This document shows, one piece after another, positions 17,475-25,515 of a stretch of 64,000 nt of DNA. The translations under genes were made by a program, and so were the position numbers. Position 1 is the first letter of the stretch, and each line of letters begins with the position of its first letter. The notes beneath the pieces are model-generated. The model saw only the letters and a list, made by a program, of their open reading frames with translations. It was not told the origin of the DNA and ran no database searches. Source of the stretch: Seleniivibrio woodruffii (GTDB lineage: Bacteria > Chrysiogenota > Deferribacteres > Deferribacterales > Geovibrionaceae); the NCBI RefSeq assembly GCF_004339245.1, contig NZ_SMGG01000006.1, positions 124,001 through 188,000 of the forward strand, written 5' to 3'.

Positions 17475-18216
17475 CGGCGGCTCCTGCGGCGGCGTTGTAC
17501 ATATCTATGGATTTCAGCAGTGCGTCAGGGTCGAGGTCATATTTTTTCATAACGTCCCTCGCACCGTGTATGTTCGGGTTGCTGAGCAGTCCTCTGCATC
17601 CGTAGCATCTGTTTCCGTTGTTCAGACACCAGCTGTTGCAGCCCGCCCTTGTGATCGGCCCCATGCAGTTTATGCCCTTTTCATACATGCATTCGTTCTC
17701 GTTGAAACGGCACTCAACGCACACAGCATGGTCAGGAATGATGTATTCCAGCCCTGCCAGTGCACTTTTCAGCACCTTGAGAAACTCCGGCGGATATATG
17801 GGACAGCCAGGCACTATATAGTCCACCTCAACGATGTCCCCGACAGCCCTTGTGGGCATGGACGGATAATCTTTGAACCTGTCGCCGTAAACTATTCTGC
17901 CGTTCTCCTCCATGGGAGTCTTGTTCTTTATTCCGTTTATGCCGCCGTTGACTGCGCATGCGCCGTATGACATCAGCATTTTTGATCTGCGGCGGATCTC
18001 TCTGACCTTCTCCTCCGCCTCTTCGTTGGTGACACTGCCCTCTATGATGGCCAGATCGTATTCACCGTCCCATTTTTCGCTCATTATCTCACGAAACTCA
18101 ACCACCTCTATGTGGCCGAGCAGATCCAGAAGCTCCTCGCCGAGGTTTGCAACCTGAAGCTGACAGCCCTCGCAACAGGCCAGATCAAAAAACGCAACTT
18201 TGGGGGTCTGTTTCAT
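17467..18216 (-). CDS. hydD: Group 3b [NiFe]-hydrogenase small (delta) subunit
   Basis: The 249-residue small subunit carries the Fe-S clusters that wire the active site to the flavin module. The proximal-cluster start LACCEGCQLQ (residues 12-21) is followed by YGACAVNGG and VPGCPIYPP, giving the four proximal ligands. C-terminal Cys groups (CVECRFNENEC, NCMGPITRAGC, CLNNGNRCYGC) supply two further clusters. It lacks a twin-arginine signal, consistent with a cytosolic group 3 enzyme. The reading frame overlaps both HydG (four bases) and HydA (eight bases). Confidence 0.94.
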   Translation of the reverse strand: MKQTPKVAFFDLACCEGCQLQVANLGEELLDLLGHIEVVEFREIMSEKWDGEYDLAIIEGSVTNEEAEEKVREIRRRSKMLMSYGACAVNGGINGIKNKTPMEENGRIVYGDRFKDYPSMPTRAVGDIVEVDYIVPGCPIYPPEFLKVLKSALAGLEYIIPDHAVCVECRFNENECMYEKGINCMGPITRAGCNSWCLNNGNRCYGCRGLLSNPNIHGARDVMKKYDLDPDALLKSIDMYNAAAGAADE

Positions 18217-19046
18217 ATGGCCCCCTCAAGGTCTTTCACCTTGTCATAAGGGAACACGGGACCGTCCATACAGCAGTAATACTGGTGTATCTGACAGTGA
18301 CCGCATCTGCCCATTCCGCATTTCATATGCCGTTCCAGAGAAACATATATCCTGTTGTCCGGCATACCTTTTTTCAGCAGTTCCTGAATGACGTATATAT
18401 ACATTTCCGGAGGACCGCACACCACCGCAAAAGTATTGTCAGGGTTAAAATTAACCCCCGGAATAAGTGTCGTTATAAGTCCTATATTACCCTTCCAATC
18501 GGGGTCGGCCTTGTCCACCGTGCAGCAGAAATTCACGTCCATCCGCTCCGCCCAGTCGGCAACCTCGTTTCCGAAAAGCATGTTCTGAGGGGATTTGCAT
18601 CCCAGCAGAATATCGACCTTGCCGAAATCCCGCCGCTCGTCCAGAACGTAGTTTATAACGGAACGCATGGGGGCTATGCCAAGCCCGCCCGCAATGAATA
18701 TCGTATCCCGCCCCTTAAGCAGGTTAACGGGGAATCCGACACCAAACGGCCCTCTTATGCCCACTTCGTCGCCCACTTTCAGGTTGTGCAGAACCGAGGT
18801 CATACGCCCCACCTTGCGGATGCAAAGCTCGAAAGTGTCCTGATTTGTGGGAGAGGAGCACACTGATATGGGTGCTTCGCCCGCTCCGAATATGGAAACC
18901 TCAACAAACTGACCGGGGTCGTGGTCGAGGCTCTCGCCATTTTTCAGGCGTATTTCGTAAAGCTTTTCGGTGGCGGTCATAGGGGTTATCTTAACCACCT
19001 CCGCCTTGTTTATCTCGTAACCCGATTTTTTCAAGGGTATTCTCAT
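18213..19046 (-). CDS. hydG: Hydrogenase FAD/NAD(P)-binding (gamma) subunit
   Basis: This 277-residue protein is a ferredoxin-NADP reductase-type module. The FAD region has VSIFGAGEAPISVCSSP near residue 48, and the NAD(P) region has IFIAGGLGIAPMRSVI near residue 112 and VCGPPEMY near residue 202. A C-terminal [2Fe-2S] site is formed by CGMGRCGHC plus a later Cys. It would exchange electrons between NAD(P)H and the Fe-S chain of the hydrogenase. It overlaps HydB and HydD by four bases each. Note that this sulfhydrogenase HydG is unrelated to the radical-SAM HydG of [FeFe]-hydrogenase assembly. Confidence 0.93.
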   Translation of the reverse strand: MRIPLKKSGYEINKAEVVKITPMTATEKLYEIRLKNGESLDHDPGQFVEVSIFGAGEAPISVCSSPTNQDTFELCIRKVGRMTSVLHNLKVGDEVGIRGPFGVGFPVNLLKGRDTIFIAGGLGIAPMRSVINYVLDERRDFGKVDILLGCKSPQNMLFGNEVADWAERMDVNFCCTVDKADPDWKGNIGLITTLIPGVNFNPDNTFAVVCGPPEMYIYVIQELLKKGMPDNRIYVSLERHMKCGMGRCGHCQIHQYYCCMDGPVFPYDKVKDLEGAI

Positions 19047-20083
19047 ATCTCACCCCACGATTTTTTCAGGTTGGAGATTGTCTCTTTAAGGTTTATGGAT
19101 GCCATGCACTGGCGGCTGCATCTGCCGCAGCCTGTGCAGAAGAATTTTCCGTATCGCTGTACCGGATATTTGAATTTCCGGAAGAATCTGTGCCTTGTGC
19201 GCTGCGCACGCTTGGCACGGAAGTTTTCGCCCCCCGCTATGATGGCGAAGGTCTCGTTCTGGCAGGAATCCCACACCCGAACCCTGCGCCCCTTGGAAAG
19301 GTTAAGTTCCGGCTCATCCTTAACATCGAAGCAGTAGCAGGTGGGGCACACGTTGGTGCAGTTGCCGCAGGATAGGCATTTTTCCGCCGTTCTGTCCCAG
19401 ACATGGCTGTCAAATCCCCACTCAAAAATGGACGGAATCTCCGCCAGACTCACATCGGTCTCGTTTTTGAACAGCTTTTTCTTGTCGGAGCGTATCTTTT
19501 TAAGGATCTTCTCAGCTTCTGCGTCGGCCAGACTGAAACCGTCGAAAAGTCCTATCATCCCTTTGCCGGCAAAGGTGTTTATGCTGAAATAGTAATAATC
19601 GCCGATGTCGGTCATGAACAGGTCATAGCCTCCGGTGGGCATGTGGGTCTGCATCAGCCCGCAGGATGCGTACTGGTCGCATTTGCGCAGGCACTCATAG
19701 CCAATCAGCAGAATTTTATCGTGCCGTGCCTGATAGTGGTAGTCCTTAGGTCTGTCCATGAAAACGTGATTCAGACACTGGATTCCGGCTATGTCGCAGG
19801 AGTGGACGCCGATTATCACCATCGGTTCCATCTCAACGAATGCCTGCATGTCCTGACCGTTTGTGGTGTCGTATTCCAGAAGGGTCTCGTGCTGCGGCAG
19901 AAAATATTTTTTAGGCGGCAGAATGGTAGGGATATGGTTCAGACAGATATCTTCGGCTTCTGTGATATAGTTGAACGCAAAACTTTTTTCACCCCTGCGC
20001 ACAGGGGCGGCCACCTTATATGAACTCATCAGGCTTTCAACAAAGCCGTTAAAGTGCTCTTTTTTCAACAGAACGTCTTTCAT
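19043..20083 (-). CDS. hydB: Hydrogenase 4Fe-4S dicluster (beta) subunit
   Basis: The 346-residue first gene of the hydrogenase operon has two ferredoxin motifs, CLSCGNCTNVCPTC near residue 233 and CTGCGRCSRQC near residue 315, and an N-terminal domain shared with anaerobic sulfite reductase subunit A. It joins the flavin subunit to the small subunit's clusters. ATG 20083 is used because GAGG lies about nine bases upstream; a TTG at 20098 is also in frame but lacks a ribosome site. A -10 box TATAAT is 31 bases above the start, after the metY terminator, so the operon has its own promoter. Confidence 0.92.
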   Translation of the reverse strand: MKDVLLKKEHFNGFVESLMSSYKVAAPVRRGEKSFAFNYITEAEDICLNHIPTILPPKKYFLPQHETLLEYDTTNGQDMQAFVEMEPMVIIGVHSCDIAGIQCLNHVFMDRPKDYHYQARHDKILLIGYECLRKCDQYASCGLMQTHMPTGGYDLFMTDIGDYYYFSINTFAGKGMIGLFDGFSLADAEAEKILKKIRSDKKKLFKNETDVSLAEIPSIFEWGFDSHVWDRTAEKCLSCGNCTNVCPTCYCFDVKDEPELNLSKGRRVRVWDSCQNETFAIIAGGENFRAKRAQRTRHRFFRKFKYPVQRYGKFFCTGCGRCSRQCMASINLKETISNLKKSWGEI

Positions 20084-20113
20084 TAAAATCAGCCTCAAAC
20101 AATGTTACACCAC

Positions 20114-20119
20114 ATTATA
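20114..20119 (-). promoter_or_regulatory. -10 box of the hydrogenase operon promoter
   Basis: TATAAT on the minus strand, preceded by GTG, 31 bases before the hydB start and downstream of the metY terminator. The -35 region (TTTCCT at 17-base spacing) is a poor match, suggesting an activator or a weak promoter. Confidence 0.5.
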
Positions 20120-20180
20120 CACCAGCGTGACATTAAAGGAAACCGCTGAAATGACCATTTTTCTTAATTATCAGAACACA

Positions 20181-20218
20181 AAAAAAGAGCCGAAACGGGG
20201 ATGAGTCCGCCTCAGCTC
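20181..20218 (-). terminator. Terminator downstream of metY
   Basis: On the minus strand GAGC-t-GA-gg-CGG pairs with CCG-tt-TC-g-GCTC around an eight-base loop, followed by a run of seven T. It separates the metY transcript from the hydrogenase operon. Confidence 0.85.
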
Positions 20219-20357
20219 TTTTTTGCTTTTATAAGGAGGTTGTCGTATCCGGCTGCGGCTTCTTCCCTCTTTTCCTGTGCCGTTCTCCCCTTCGGCCGCC
20301 GCCTGCGATACTCTTTAACCCCGCCGCATCTCTGCGTCAGGGGGCTATTCTTGCTTA
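20219..20357 (-). ncRNA. Structured 3' region between metY and its terminator (candidate small RNA or 3' UTR element)
   Basis: On the minus strand this 139-base GC-rich stretch folds by eye into two modules. The first is CCCC...CGCA-GAGA-TGCG...GGGG with a GNRA loop (20319-20343). The second has outer arms GTATC/GATAC (20245-20249 and 20307-20311) enclosing GCGGC/GCCGC and an inner GCCG/CGGC hairpin, with a purine-rich single strand. It is followed by the strong terminator. It matches no riboswitch, SRP, 6S, tmRNA or RNase P core that I know. It could be a processed 3' UTR RNA. Confidence 0.4.
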
Positions 20358-21641
20358 TCAGGCGTTAAGCGCCTGTTCGAGATCAGCTATTATGTCGTTC
20401 ACATCCTCAAGACCTATGGACAGACGGATGAAATCGTCCGTAACACCGGTTGTCAGCCTCTGCTCGGGTGTGAGCTGGCTGTGGGTGGTGCTTGCGGGGT
20501 GGATTATCAGTGAGCGTGCGTCGCCGATGTTCGCAAGGTTCGAGAAGAGCTTAACGTTGTTTATCAGTTTGCCGCCCGCTTCCAGACCGCCCTTAACTCC
20601 GAAACCGATGATGGCTCCGAATCCTCTGGGCAGATATTCCTTTGCTCTGGCGTTGTCCTTGTGGCTTGCAAGTCCGGGGTAGTTAACCCATGCCACTTTG
20701 GGGTGGCTTTCAAGATACTGAGCTACTTTCAGTGCATTTTCGCTGTGCTTCTGAATGCGGAGTGTAAGGGTTTCAAGCCCCAGAATGATCTGGTGAGAGT
20801 TAAAGGGGCTGATGCAAGAACCGAGGTCACGAAGAAGCTGAACACGGGCTTTGATTGCATAGGCTATGCCCTTTACCACTGCTCCGTCGTGGTTTCCGAA
20901 CGCCGCCCAGTAGCTGAGTCCATGGTAGCTGGGGTCGGGATCGGTCAGTTCGGGGAACTTGCCGTTTGCCCAGTTGAAATCGCCCTTCTCAACGATTGCG
21001 CCGCCGATGGAGGTTCCGTTTCCGCTGATGAACTTTGTGAGCGAGAACACGATGATGTCCGCTCCGTGGCCGAACGCATCGAACAGATAGGGAGCAACTG
21101 TGTTGTCCACTATCAGAGGAACGTTGATGCTGTGCGCCAGTTCCGCAATTTTGTCTATGTTGTCAACATTGTTTTTGGGGTTGCCGATTGATTCTGTGTA
21201 GAAGGCTCTGGTGTTCTCGTCCGCCGCTTTGATGAAGTTTTCAGGATCGGATGAATCCACGAAGCGCACTTCGATTCCCAGTCTTTTCAGGGTGTATTTA
21301 AAGAGATTATATGTTCCGCCGTAAAGGTTTGTCGTACTTACAATGTTCTGTCCGGCCTGTGCAATGTTCAGGATTGAGTAGGTTATCGCCGCCTGACCGG
21401 AGGAGAGAACCAGTGCCGCTGTTCCGCCTGTGAGAGCGGCCAGACGTGCCTCAAGCACTGCTGTTGTGGGGTTTGTTATTCTGGTGTAAATGTTTCCGAA
21501 CTCTTTCAGTCCGAAAAGGTTTGCGGCGTGTTCGTTGGATTTGAACACATAGCTTGTGGTCTGGTAGAGGGGAACCGCTCTGGAACCATCCTCGCCGGGG
21601 GTGTATCCGAAATGAAGAAGCTGCGTATCGATCTGGCTCAT
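20358..21641 (-). CDS. metY: O-acetylhomoserine sulfhydrylase
   Basis: This 427-residue PLP enzyme makes homocysteine (or cysteine) from O-acetylhomoserine (or O-acetylserine) and sulfide. It has the Cys/Met metabolism PLP family order: YTRITNPT near residue 52, SSGQAAI near 79, the VDNTVAPY segment, and the Schiff-base lysine in [12 protein letters not shown] near residue 205. Length fits the MetY/CysD group (about 425-430) rather than MetB (about 380). A TATAAT box and a palindrome sit just upstream, between it and the Rrf2 gene, so it can be transcribed alone and is probably controlled by that regulator. Confidence 0.94.
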   Translation of the reverse strand: MSQIDTQLLHFGYTPGEDGSRAVPLYQTTSYVFKSNEHAANLFGLKEFGNIYTRITNPTTAVLEARLAALTGGTAALVLSSGQAAITYSILNIAQAGQNIVSTTNLYGGTYNLFKYTLKRLGIEVRFVDSSDPENFIKAADENTRAFYTESIGNPKNNVDNIDKIAELAHSINVPLIVDNTVAPYLFDAFGHGADIIVFSLTKFISGNGTSIGGAIVEKGDFNWANGKFPELTDPDPSYHGLSYWAAFGNHDGAVVKGIAYAIKARVQLLRDLGSCISPFNSHQIILGLETLTLRIQKHSENALKVAQYLESHPKVAWVNYPGLASHKDNARAKEYLPRGFGAIIGFGVKGGLEAGGKLINNVKLFSNLANIGDARSLIIHPASTTHSQLTPEQRLTTGVTDDFIRLSIGLEDVNDIIADLEQALNA

Positions 21642-21665
21642 ATAAAACTCCTTAAAAAATCATAG

Positions 21666-21683
21666 ATCATATGATAAATTATA
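21666..21683 (-). promoter_or_regulatory. metY -10 box with adjoining palindromic operator
   Basis: TATAAT (21678-21683, minus strand) is followed two bases later by the perfect palindrome ATCATATGAT (21666-21675), which would cover the transcription start. It shares the half-site TTATCAT with the palindrome at the rrf2 promoter, suggesting the same regulator binds both. Confidence 0.6.
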
Positions 21684-21693
21684 TAAAAAATTT

Positions 21694-22116
21694 TTAAATG
21701 ACGTAGTTCAGTCCGTTTCCGCCATTTCTGCAGGATTCTGCAAGTTCCGCCAGTGTTGTGTTGTGGAGGTAGTCATATATTACTGCACGGAGGCCGTGCA
21801 TGTATTCCTTGAGCATGCACTCGCCAGCGGAGACCTTTTCACAGTCTATCATAATGAGTTCGCCGTCGATGGCTTTGAAGATATCATAAACCCTTATTTC
21901 TGCAGGAAGTGACTTCAGAGAGAAACCTCCGTCGACGCCCCTTTTGGATTCCACTATCTCAGCACTTTTAAGGTCGTTGAGTATCAGCTCCAGAAAGCGC
22001 ACGGGTATTCCGTGGATTTCCGCTATTTTGGCGGCTCGCACAGGTCCTTTGCCGTAGCTGCCTGCCAGTTCAACCGATGCTATAAGTGCGTAGTAGCATT
22101 TTGCCGTAATCTTCAT
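21694..22116 (-). CDS. Rrf2-family transcriptional regulator
   Basis: This 140-residue DNA-binding protein begins MKITAKCYYALIASVELA, with the winged-helix recognition region IHGIPVRFLELILNDLKSAEIVESKRGVDGGFSL typical of Rrf2 proteins. Cysteines follow at positions near 93, 101 and 127, but the spacing does not match the IscR Fe-S triad. It sits directly upstream of metY, and identical half-site palindromes overlap both promoters. The simplest reading is a CymR-like repressor of sulfur assimilation that also represses itself. The effector is unknown. Confidence 0.88.
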   Translation of the reverse strand: MKITAKCYYALIASVELAGSYGKGPVRAAKIAEIHGIPVRFLELILNDLKSAEIVESKRGVDGGFSLKSLPAEIRVYDIFKAIDGELIMIDCEKVSAGECMLKEYMHGLRAVIYDYLHNTTLAELAESCRNGGNGLNYVI

Positions 22117-22125
22117 TCATCACCT

Positions 22126-22161
22126 TTATCATGATAATAGTGATGTTTTATCCGATGTCAA
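22126..22161 (-). promoter_or_regulatory. rrf2 promoter with autoregulatory operator
   Basis: On the minus strand a perfect -35 TTGACA (22156-22161) lies 16 bases from -10 TATTAT (22134-22139). The perfect 12-bp palindrome TTATCATGATAA (22126-22137) overlaps the -10 box and the likely start point, followed by AAGGTGATG as ribosome site. Confidence 0.75.
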
Positions 22162-22184
22162 GGGTGAATTTTGAGATAATGATA

Positions 22185-22388
22185 TTATTTTTTCAGAGCG
22201 TTTTCTGTGTTTGAGGGTTCCGAAGCTGATGCTGAGTTCATAAGTGACTTTGCTATATCGCTTATCTGAACGGCATCTGAGTGTTTTGCGGCGGATTTGT
22301 TGTTGAGACCGACGGACAGAGCGGCATTGTAAAAGGTTTTTTTATATACGGCAGTGTCTGTAAGGCTGACTGCGGTTATCCCCTTCAC
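22185..22388 (-). CDS. Small protein of unknown function
   Basis: A possible 67-residue product starting at GTG 22388, with GAGAGGG about seven bases upstream. It is Ser/Ala/Asn/Lys-rich, soluble, with no signal peptide or Cys, and no family is recognised. The end, SEPSNTENALKK, looks disordered. It lies upstream of the rrf2 promoter in the same direction. Composition looks protein-like, but comparative support would be needed before trusting it. Confidence 0.4.
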   Translation of the reverse strand: MKGITAVSLTDTAVYKKTFYNAALSVGLNNKSAAKHSDAVQISDIAKSLMNSASASEPSNTENALKK

Positions 22389-22796
22389 TTTTCGCCCTCT
22401 CAATGGAACTTATGCCTATAATATCGGCATTTTGAGGGTTTTGATTACATAAATATGGATTTCGGGCTGTGTCCGTGGCAGTCGCATGCAGTTGTAAGGC
22501 AGGAATGTTTATTTCAGCCGACGAAATATGATGGGATTGCCGCACCTGCTTACGCAGGTTCGCAATGACGCTTTTCCCACATCACAGTAAAGACCAAACG
22601 TCATCCTGAGGCAAAGCCGAAGGATCTCGTATTGAGACTCTTCACTACGTTCAGAGTGACTAAAACAGAAACCTATTTCTGTTTAGATGCTAGCAGAACA
22701 AGGATGATGCGATGAGAGGGCTGCGAGCATACTCAAATGTATGTGAGCAGTTCCGAAGAGCATCAGACGCCGTAATGCGACGCATATAAACAGAAA
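22389..22796. other. Intergenic region with dispersed repeats and the 123-bp element
   Basis: No gene is seen. From about 22527 to 22661 there are blocks of the dispersed family (GGATTGCCGCACC, TTCGCAATGACG, CGTCATCCTGAGG, TTCAGAGTGAC). From 22675 to 22797 lies copy A of the covarying hairpin element, which ends exactly at the rsmI-like stop codon. A nine-base hairpin AAACAGAAA / TTTCTGTTT (22663-22684) overlaps its left arm. Confidence 0.6.
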
Positions 22797-22797
22797 T
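22675..22797. repeat. Covarying hairpin repeat, copy A (123 bp)
   Basis: Outer arms ATTTCTGTTTA (22675-22685) and TAAACAGAAAT (22787-22797) are perfect inverted repeats. Inside come TAGCAGAACAAGG (22691-22703), nested stems GATGC/GCATC and GGCTGC/GCAG-tt-CC, then GAG-CATAC, a six-base loop, GTATG-TGA, and TAATGCGA (22773-22780) near the right end. Copy B at 28813-28936 has the same order, spacing and single-stranded blocks with different but still paired stems. Confidence 0.75.
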
Positions 22798-23468
22798 CAG
22801 CGGGAAGTTCCGGCAATAACAAGCACAAACGGCTTCTTAACCTTCTCCGGAATTGCCGCCGCAATCTCCTTTGCCGTACCTCTGTAGGTTATTTCATCGG
22901 GCATACCCAGATTGAACGACATGCTCATGGGGCGGCTGATGAATGAAACCTCTTCGATAAGCTGATTTGCGTGGTAGGGTCTTTCGAAAACCACAACCGT
23001 GTCTTTGTTGTTCATCACCCTGTCCATGAATTTCTTACGCAGAACAACGTCCTTGGGCGGGAAGCCTGCGAAGTAGAATCTTTCCGAGAAGTATCCGGAA
23101 ACGGACAGAGCCGCTGTTATTGATGAAGGGCCTGGAACGGAGATAACATTGAAACCCGCTTCCCATGCCTTGTTTACAAAATCATATCCGGGATCGGCAA
23201 CACAGGGCGTACCGGAATCGCTCATCAGCAGCACGTTTTCGTGCCCCATGGCTATTTCCAGCAGAAAATCCTTGTCCCTGTCCAGAGAGTGTTCGTTCAG
23301 AAGCATCTGCTCCCTGTCACGAAAACCTGACGCCGCGAGCATTCTGCCCAGATTTTTTTTATCCTCGCCTATGACGAGGGTACATTTTTCAACCACTTCG
23401 AAAAGGTACGCAGGCGAACCTGAGTAGTCGCCGCTGATGCTGGTTCCAGCTATGTAAAGTGTTTTCAT
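22797..23468 (-). CDS. RsmI-like tetrapyrrole-methylase-fold SAM methyltransferase
   Basis: This 223-residue enzyme has the RsmI order of motifs: an N-terminal YIAGTSISGD, GEDKKNLGRML near residue 34, NEH, MSDSGTPCVADPG near residue 81, and PGPSSITAALSVSG near 110 followed by FAGFPPK. RsmI 2'-O-methylates C1402 of 16S rRNA. The protein is about 60 residues shorter than standard RsmI and lacks the C-terminal extension, so it may be a divergent RsmI or a relative with another RNA target. ATG 23468 overlaps the serS stop by four bases. The stop codon coincides with the right arm of the hairpin repeat. Confidence 0.8.
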   Translation of the reverse strand: MKTLYIAGTSISGDYSGSPAYLFEVVEKCTLVIGEDKKNLGRMLAASGFRDREQMLLNEHSLDRDKDFLLEIAMGHENVLLMSDSGTPCVADPGYDFVNKAWEAGFNVISVPGPSSITAALSVSGYFSERFYFAGFPPKDVVLRKKFMDRVMNNKDTVVVFERPYHANQLIEEVSFISRPMSMSFNLGMPDEITYRGTAKEIAAAIPEKVKKPFVLVIAGTSR

Positions 23469-24736
23469 GCTTTTATCACTTCCAGACCATTCAGATAGGG
23501 TCTGAGGACTTCGGGAACTGTAATGGAACCGTCCTCGTTCTGATAGTTTTCGAGTACGGCGACAAGGGTTCTGCCCACTGCGAGGCCTGAACCGTTTATT
23601 GTATGGGCAAATTCAACCTTTTTGCCGTCCTTTCTGCGCAGGCGTATGGACGCACGGCGTGCCTGATAGTCGGTGAAGGTTGAACAGGATGATATCTCTC
23701 TGTAGGTGCTGACCGAAGGCAGCCATACCTCTATGTCGAAGGTTTTTGCGGATGAAAATCCTATGTCGCCGGAACAGAGCGTCATGACCCTGTAGGGGAG
23801 TTTCAGCAGGCGCAGGATGTTCTCTGCGGAATCGAGCAGTTCAGCCAGTTCAGCTTCGGAATCCTCCGGAGCGGTTATCTTCACCAGTTCCACCTTGTTG
23901 AACTGGTGCTGACGGATAAGCCCTCTGACATCCTTTCCGTGTGAACCTGCTTCCCTGCGGAAGCATGCGGAATAGGAGCAGTGGCGGATGGGCAGTTCGT
24001 TTTCGGAGAGAATTTCGCCGGAATACAGGTTTGTGACGGAAACTTCTGCCGTGGGAATGAGATACAAACCGTCACGCTCGCATTTGAAAAGCTCCTCTTC
24101 AAACTTCGGCAGCTGACCTGTGCCCCTCATTGAATCGGCGTTCACCAGATAGGGTGCGAGCACCTCTCTGTAGCCCCTCTCTGTGTGGGTGTCCAGCATG
24201 AAGTTGATGAGCGCTCTTTCCAGTTTTGCGCCCATGCCCATGTATGCGGTGAATCTTGATTTAGCTATCTTGGTTCCACGCTCGAAATCCAGCATTTTCA
24301 GGTTTTCGGCTATGTCCCAGTGTGCTTTGGGCTCAAAGGATAACTGCCTGGGTTCGCCCCATGTCCTGAAAATAACGTTCTCGGTTTCGTCTTTGCCAAC
24401 AGGCACTTCATCTTTAACGAGGTTGGGAAGGTTGAGGAGCATCTCCTCCATCTTCGCCTGAATTTCACCCAGTGTCCTGTCGTTTGCGTCTATTTCGTCA
24501 CCCGCAAGGCGCATCTTCTCCTGAATGGCGGATATGTCGCCGCCCTCCTTTCTGATTCTGCCTATCTCCTTGCTCACGGTGTTGCGTTCGTTCTTCAGTT
24601 CGTCGTTCTTTGCCTGAAGTTTTTTGCGTTCCGAATCCAGCGCCAAAAGAGCATCGAAATCGAACTGCGCCCCCCTGTCCGCCGTTTTTTTGCGGGCTGT
24701 TTCCAGATTCGCTATGATATATTTAACGTCAAGCAT
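23465..24736 (-). CDS. serS: Seryl-tRNA synthetase
   Basis: This 423-residue class II synthetase charges tRNA-Ser. The N-terminal 110 residues form the long coiled-coil arm that reads the tRNA (KLQAKNDELKNERNTVSKEI). Class II motifs follow: the motif 2 region FRREAGSHGKDVRGLIRQHQF near residue 262 and motif 3 GSGLAVGRTLVAVLENYQ near residue 384. The gene abuts the BamD-like lipoprotein gene upstream and overlaps the RsmI-like gene downstream by four bases, within a housekeeping operon running leftwards from ribF. Confidence 0.97.
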   Translation of the reverse strand: MLDVKYIIANLETARKKTADRGAQFDFDALLALDSERKKLQAKNDELKNERNTVSKEIGRIRKEGGDISAIQEKMRLAGDEIDANDRTLGEIQAKMEEMLLNLPNLVKDEVPVGKDETENVIFRTWGEPRQLSFEPKAHWDIAENLKMLDFERGTKIAKSRFTAYMGMGAKLERALINFMLDTHTERGYREVLAPYLVNADSMRGTGQLPKFEEELFKCERDGLYLIPTAEVSVTNLYSGEILSENELPIRHCSYSACFRREAGSHGKDVRGLIRQHQFNKVELVKITAPEDSEAELAELLDSAENILRLLKLPYRVMTLCSGDIGFSSAKTFDIEVWLPSVSTYREISSCSTFTDYQARRASIRLRRKDGKKVEFAHTINGSGLAVGRTLVAVLENYQNEDGSITVPEVLRPYLNGLEVIKA

Positions 24737-25510
24737 CTACTTCGCTCCTTTCTTGTCCAGCCTCTTCTGCACCCTGTCAAGCAGTGCCACAAGCTGTTTC
24801 GCCACATCTTTGGCATATTTTGTTTCGGGATTTTCTTTCATCAGCTGGTTAAAATATCTGAGGGCATCGTTCTCTTTTCCCTCAATGTCCGCATAGTATT
24901 TTCCGTAGTCATACAGTGCGTCTTCGTATGATTCTGTGTCCTTATATCTCTCGATGATGAAATCCAGTCGCTTAAGCCCCGCCTGAGGTTCTTTAATGCG
25001 GATGTAGAACTCGGCCACCATAAGCTCCCTTTTTGCGAGCATGTTGCGCAGTTCCACTATTTTTTTGGTCAGATCATGTTCTTTCGCAAAGGCAGGATCC
25101 TTCTCACGCAGGGTTGTAAAGCTTCTGAGAGCACCTTCCGCCGCTCCCATATCCCTGTCCACCTTATCCATCAGAGCATAGTGGGACAGTCCCATTCTGA
25201 GCATGGCCAGATTGGCATCTTCCGACGAGCCGTATATATCAAGATATTGCTGATACGCAGGAATAGCTTCCGGATATTTTTTACTGAGGAAATATGAGTC
25301 GGCAAGGAAAAGCTGAGCTTTCGATGCTATATCGGGTGTCTGCGCCTCCATTATGGAGTTTTCAAACAGCGGGATAGCTTCGTCATAGTTCTTTTTCTGG
25401 AAGAGCGCCAGACCCTTCTGCATGCTCTCTTCGGCGTTAAGCCTTACTTCGGGCTTAGCGCATGAGACGATTGAGGCCGCAGCCAGCAGTATCACTAAAA
25501 GTTTTTTCAT
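24737..25510 (-). CDS. BamD-like TPR outer-membrane lipoprotein
   Basis: The 257-residue product starts MKKLLVILLAAASIVSC, a lipoprotein signal with Cys at position 17. The mature part is a chain of tetratricopeptide helices (for example NYDEAIPLFENSI and KYPEAIPAYQQYLDIYGSSEDANLAML), in the manner of BamD or YbgF/CpoB proteins. A role in outer-membrane protein assembly or envelope scaffolding is likely but not proven. ATG 25510 lies five bases after the rimO stop; an ATG at 25522 would overlap rimO. Confidence 0.78.
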   Translation of the reverse strand: MKKLLVILLAAASIVSCAKPEVRLNAEESMQKGLALFQKKNYDEAIPLFENSIMEAQTPDIASKAQLFLADSYFLSKKYPEAIPAYQQYLDIYGSSEDANLAMLRMGLSHYALMDKVDRDMGAAEGALRSFTTLREKDPAFAKEHDLTKKIVELRNMLAKRELMVAEFYIRIKEPQAGLKRLDFIIERYKDTESYEDALYDYGKYYADIEGKENDALRYFNQLMKENPETKYAKDVAKQLVALLDRVQKRLDKKGAK

Positions 25511-25515
25511 CCGTA

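Noticed and set aside
20245-20311. Known riboswitch or SRP/6S/tmRNA between metY and hyd
   Set aside because: The hairpins do not carry the conserved cores (B12 box, SAM-I, GEMM, SRP GGAA loop, tmRNA CCA end). Kept only as an unnamed structured segment.
22675-22797. Classical transposon inverted ends for the 123-bp element
   Set aside because: The outer arms differ in sequence between copies, whereas transposon ends are conserved; no target duplication is visible.
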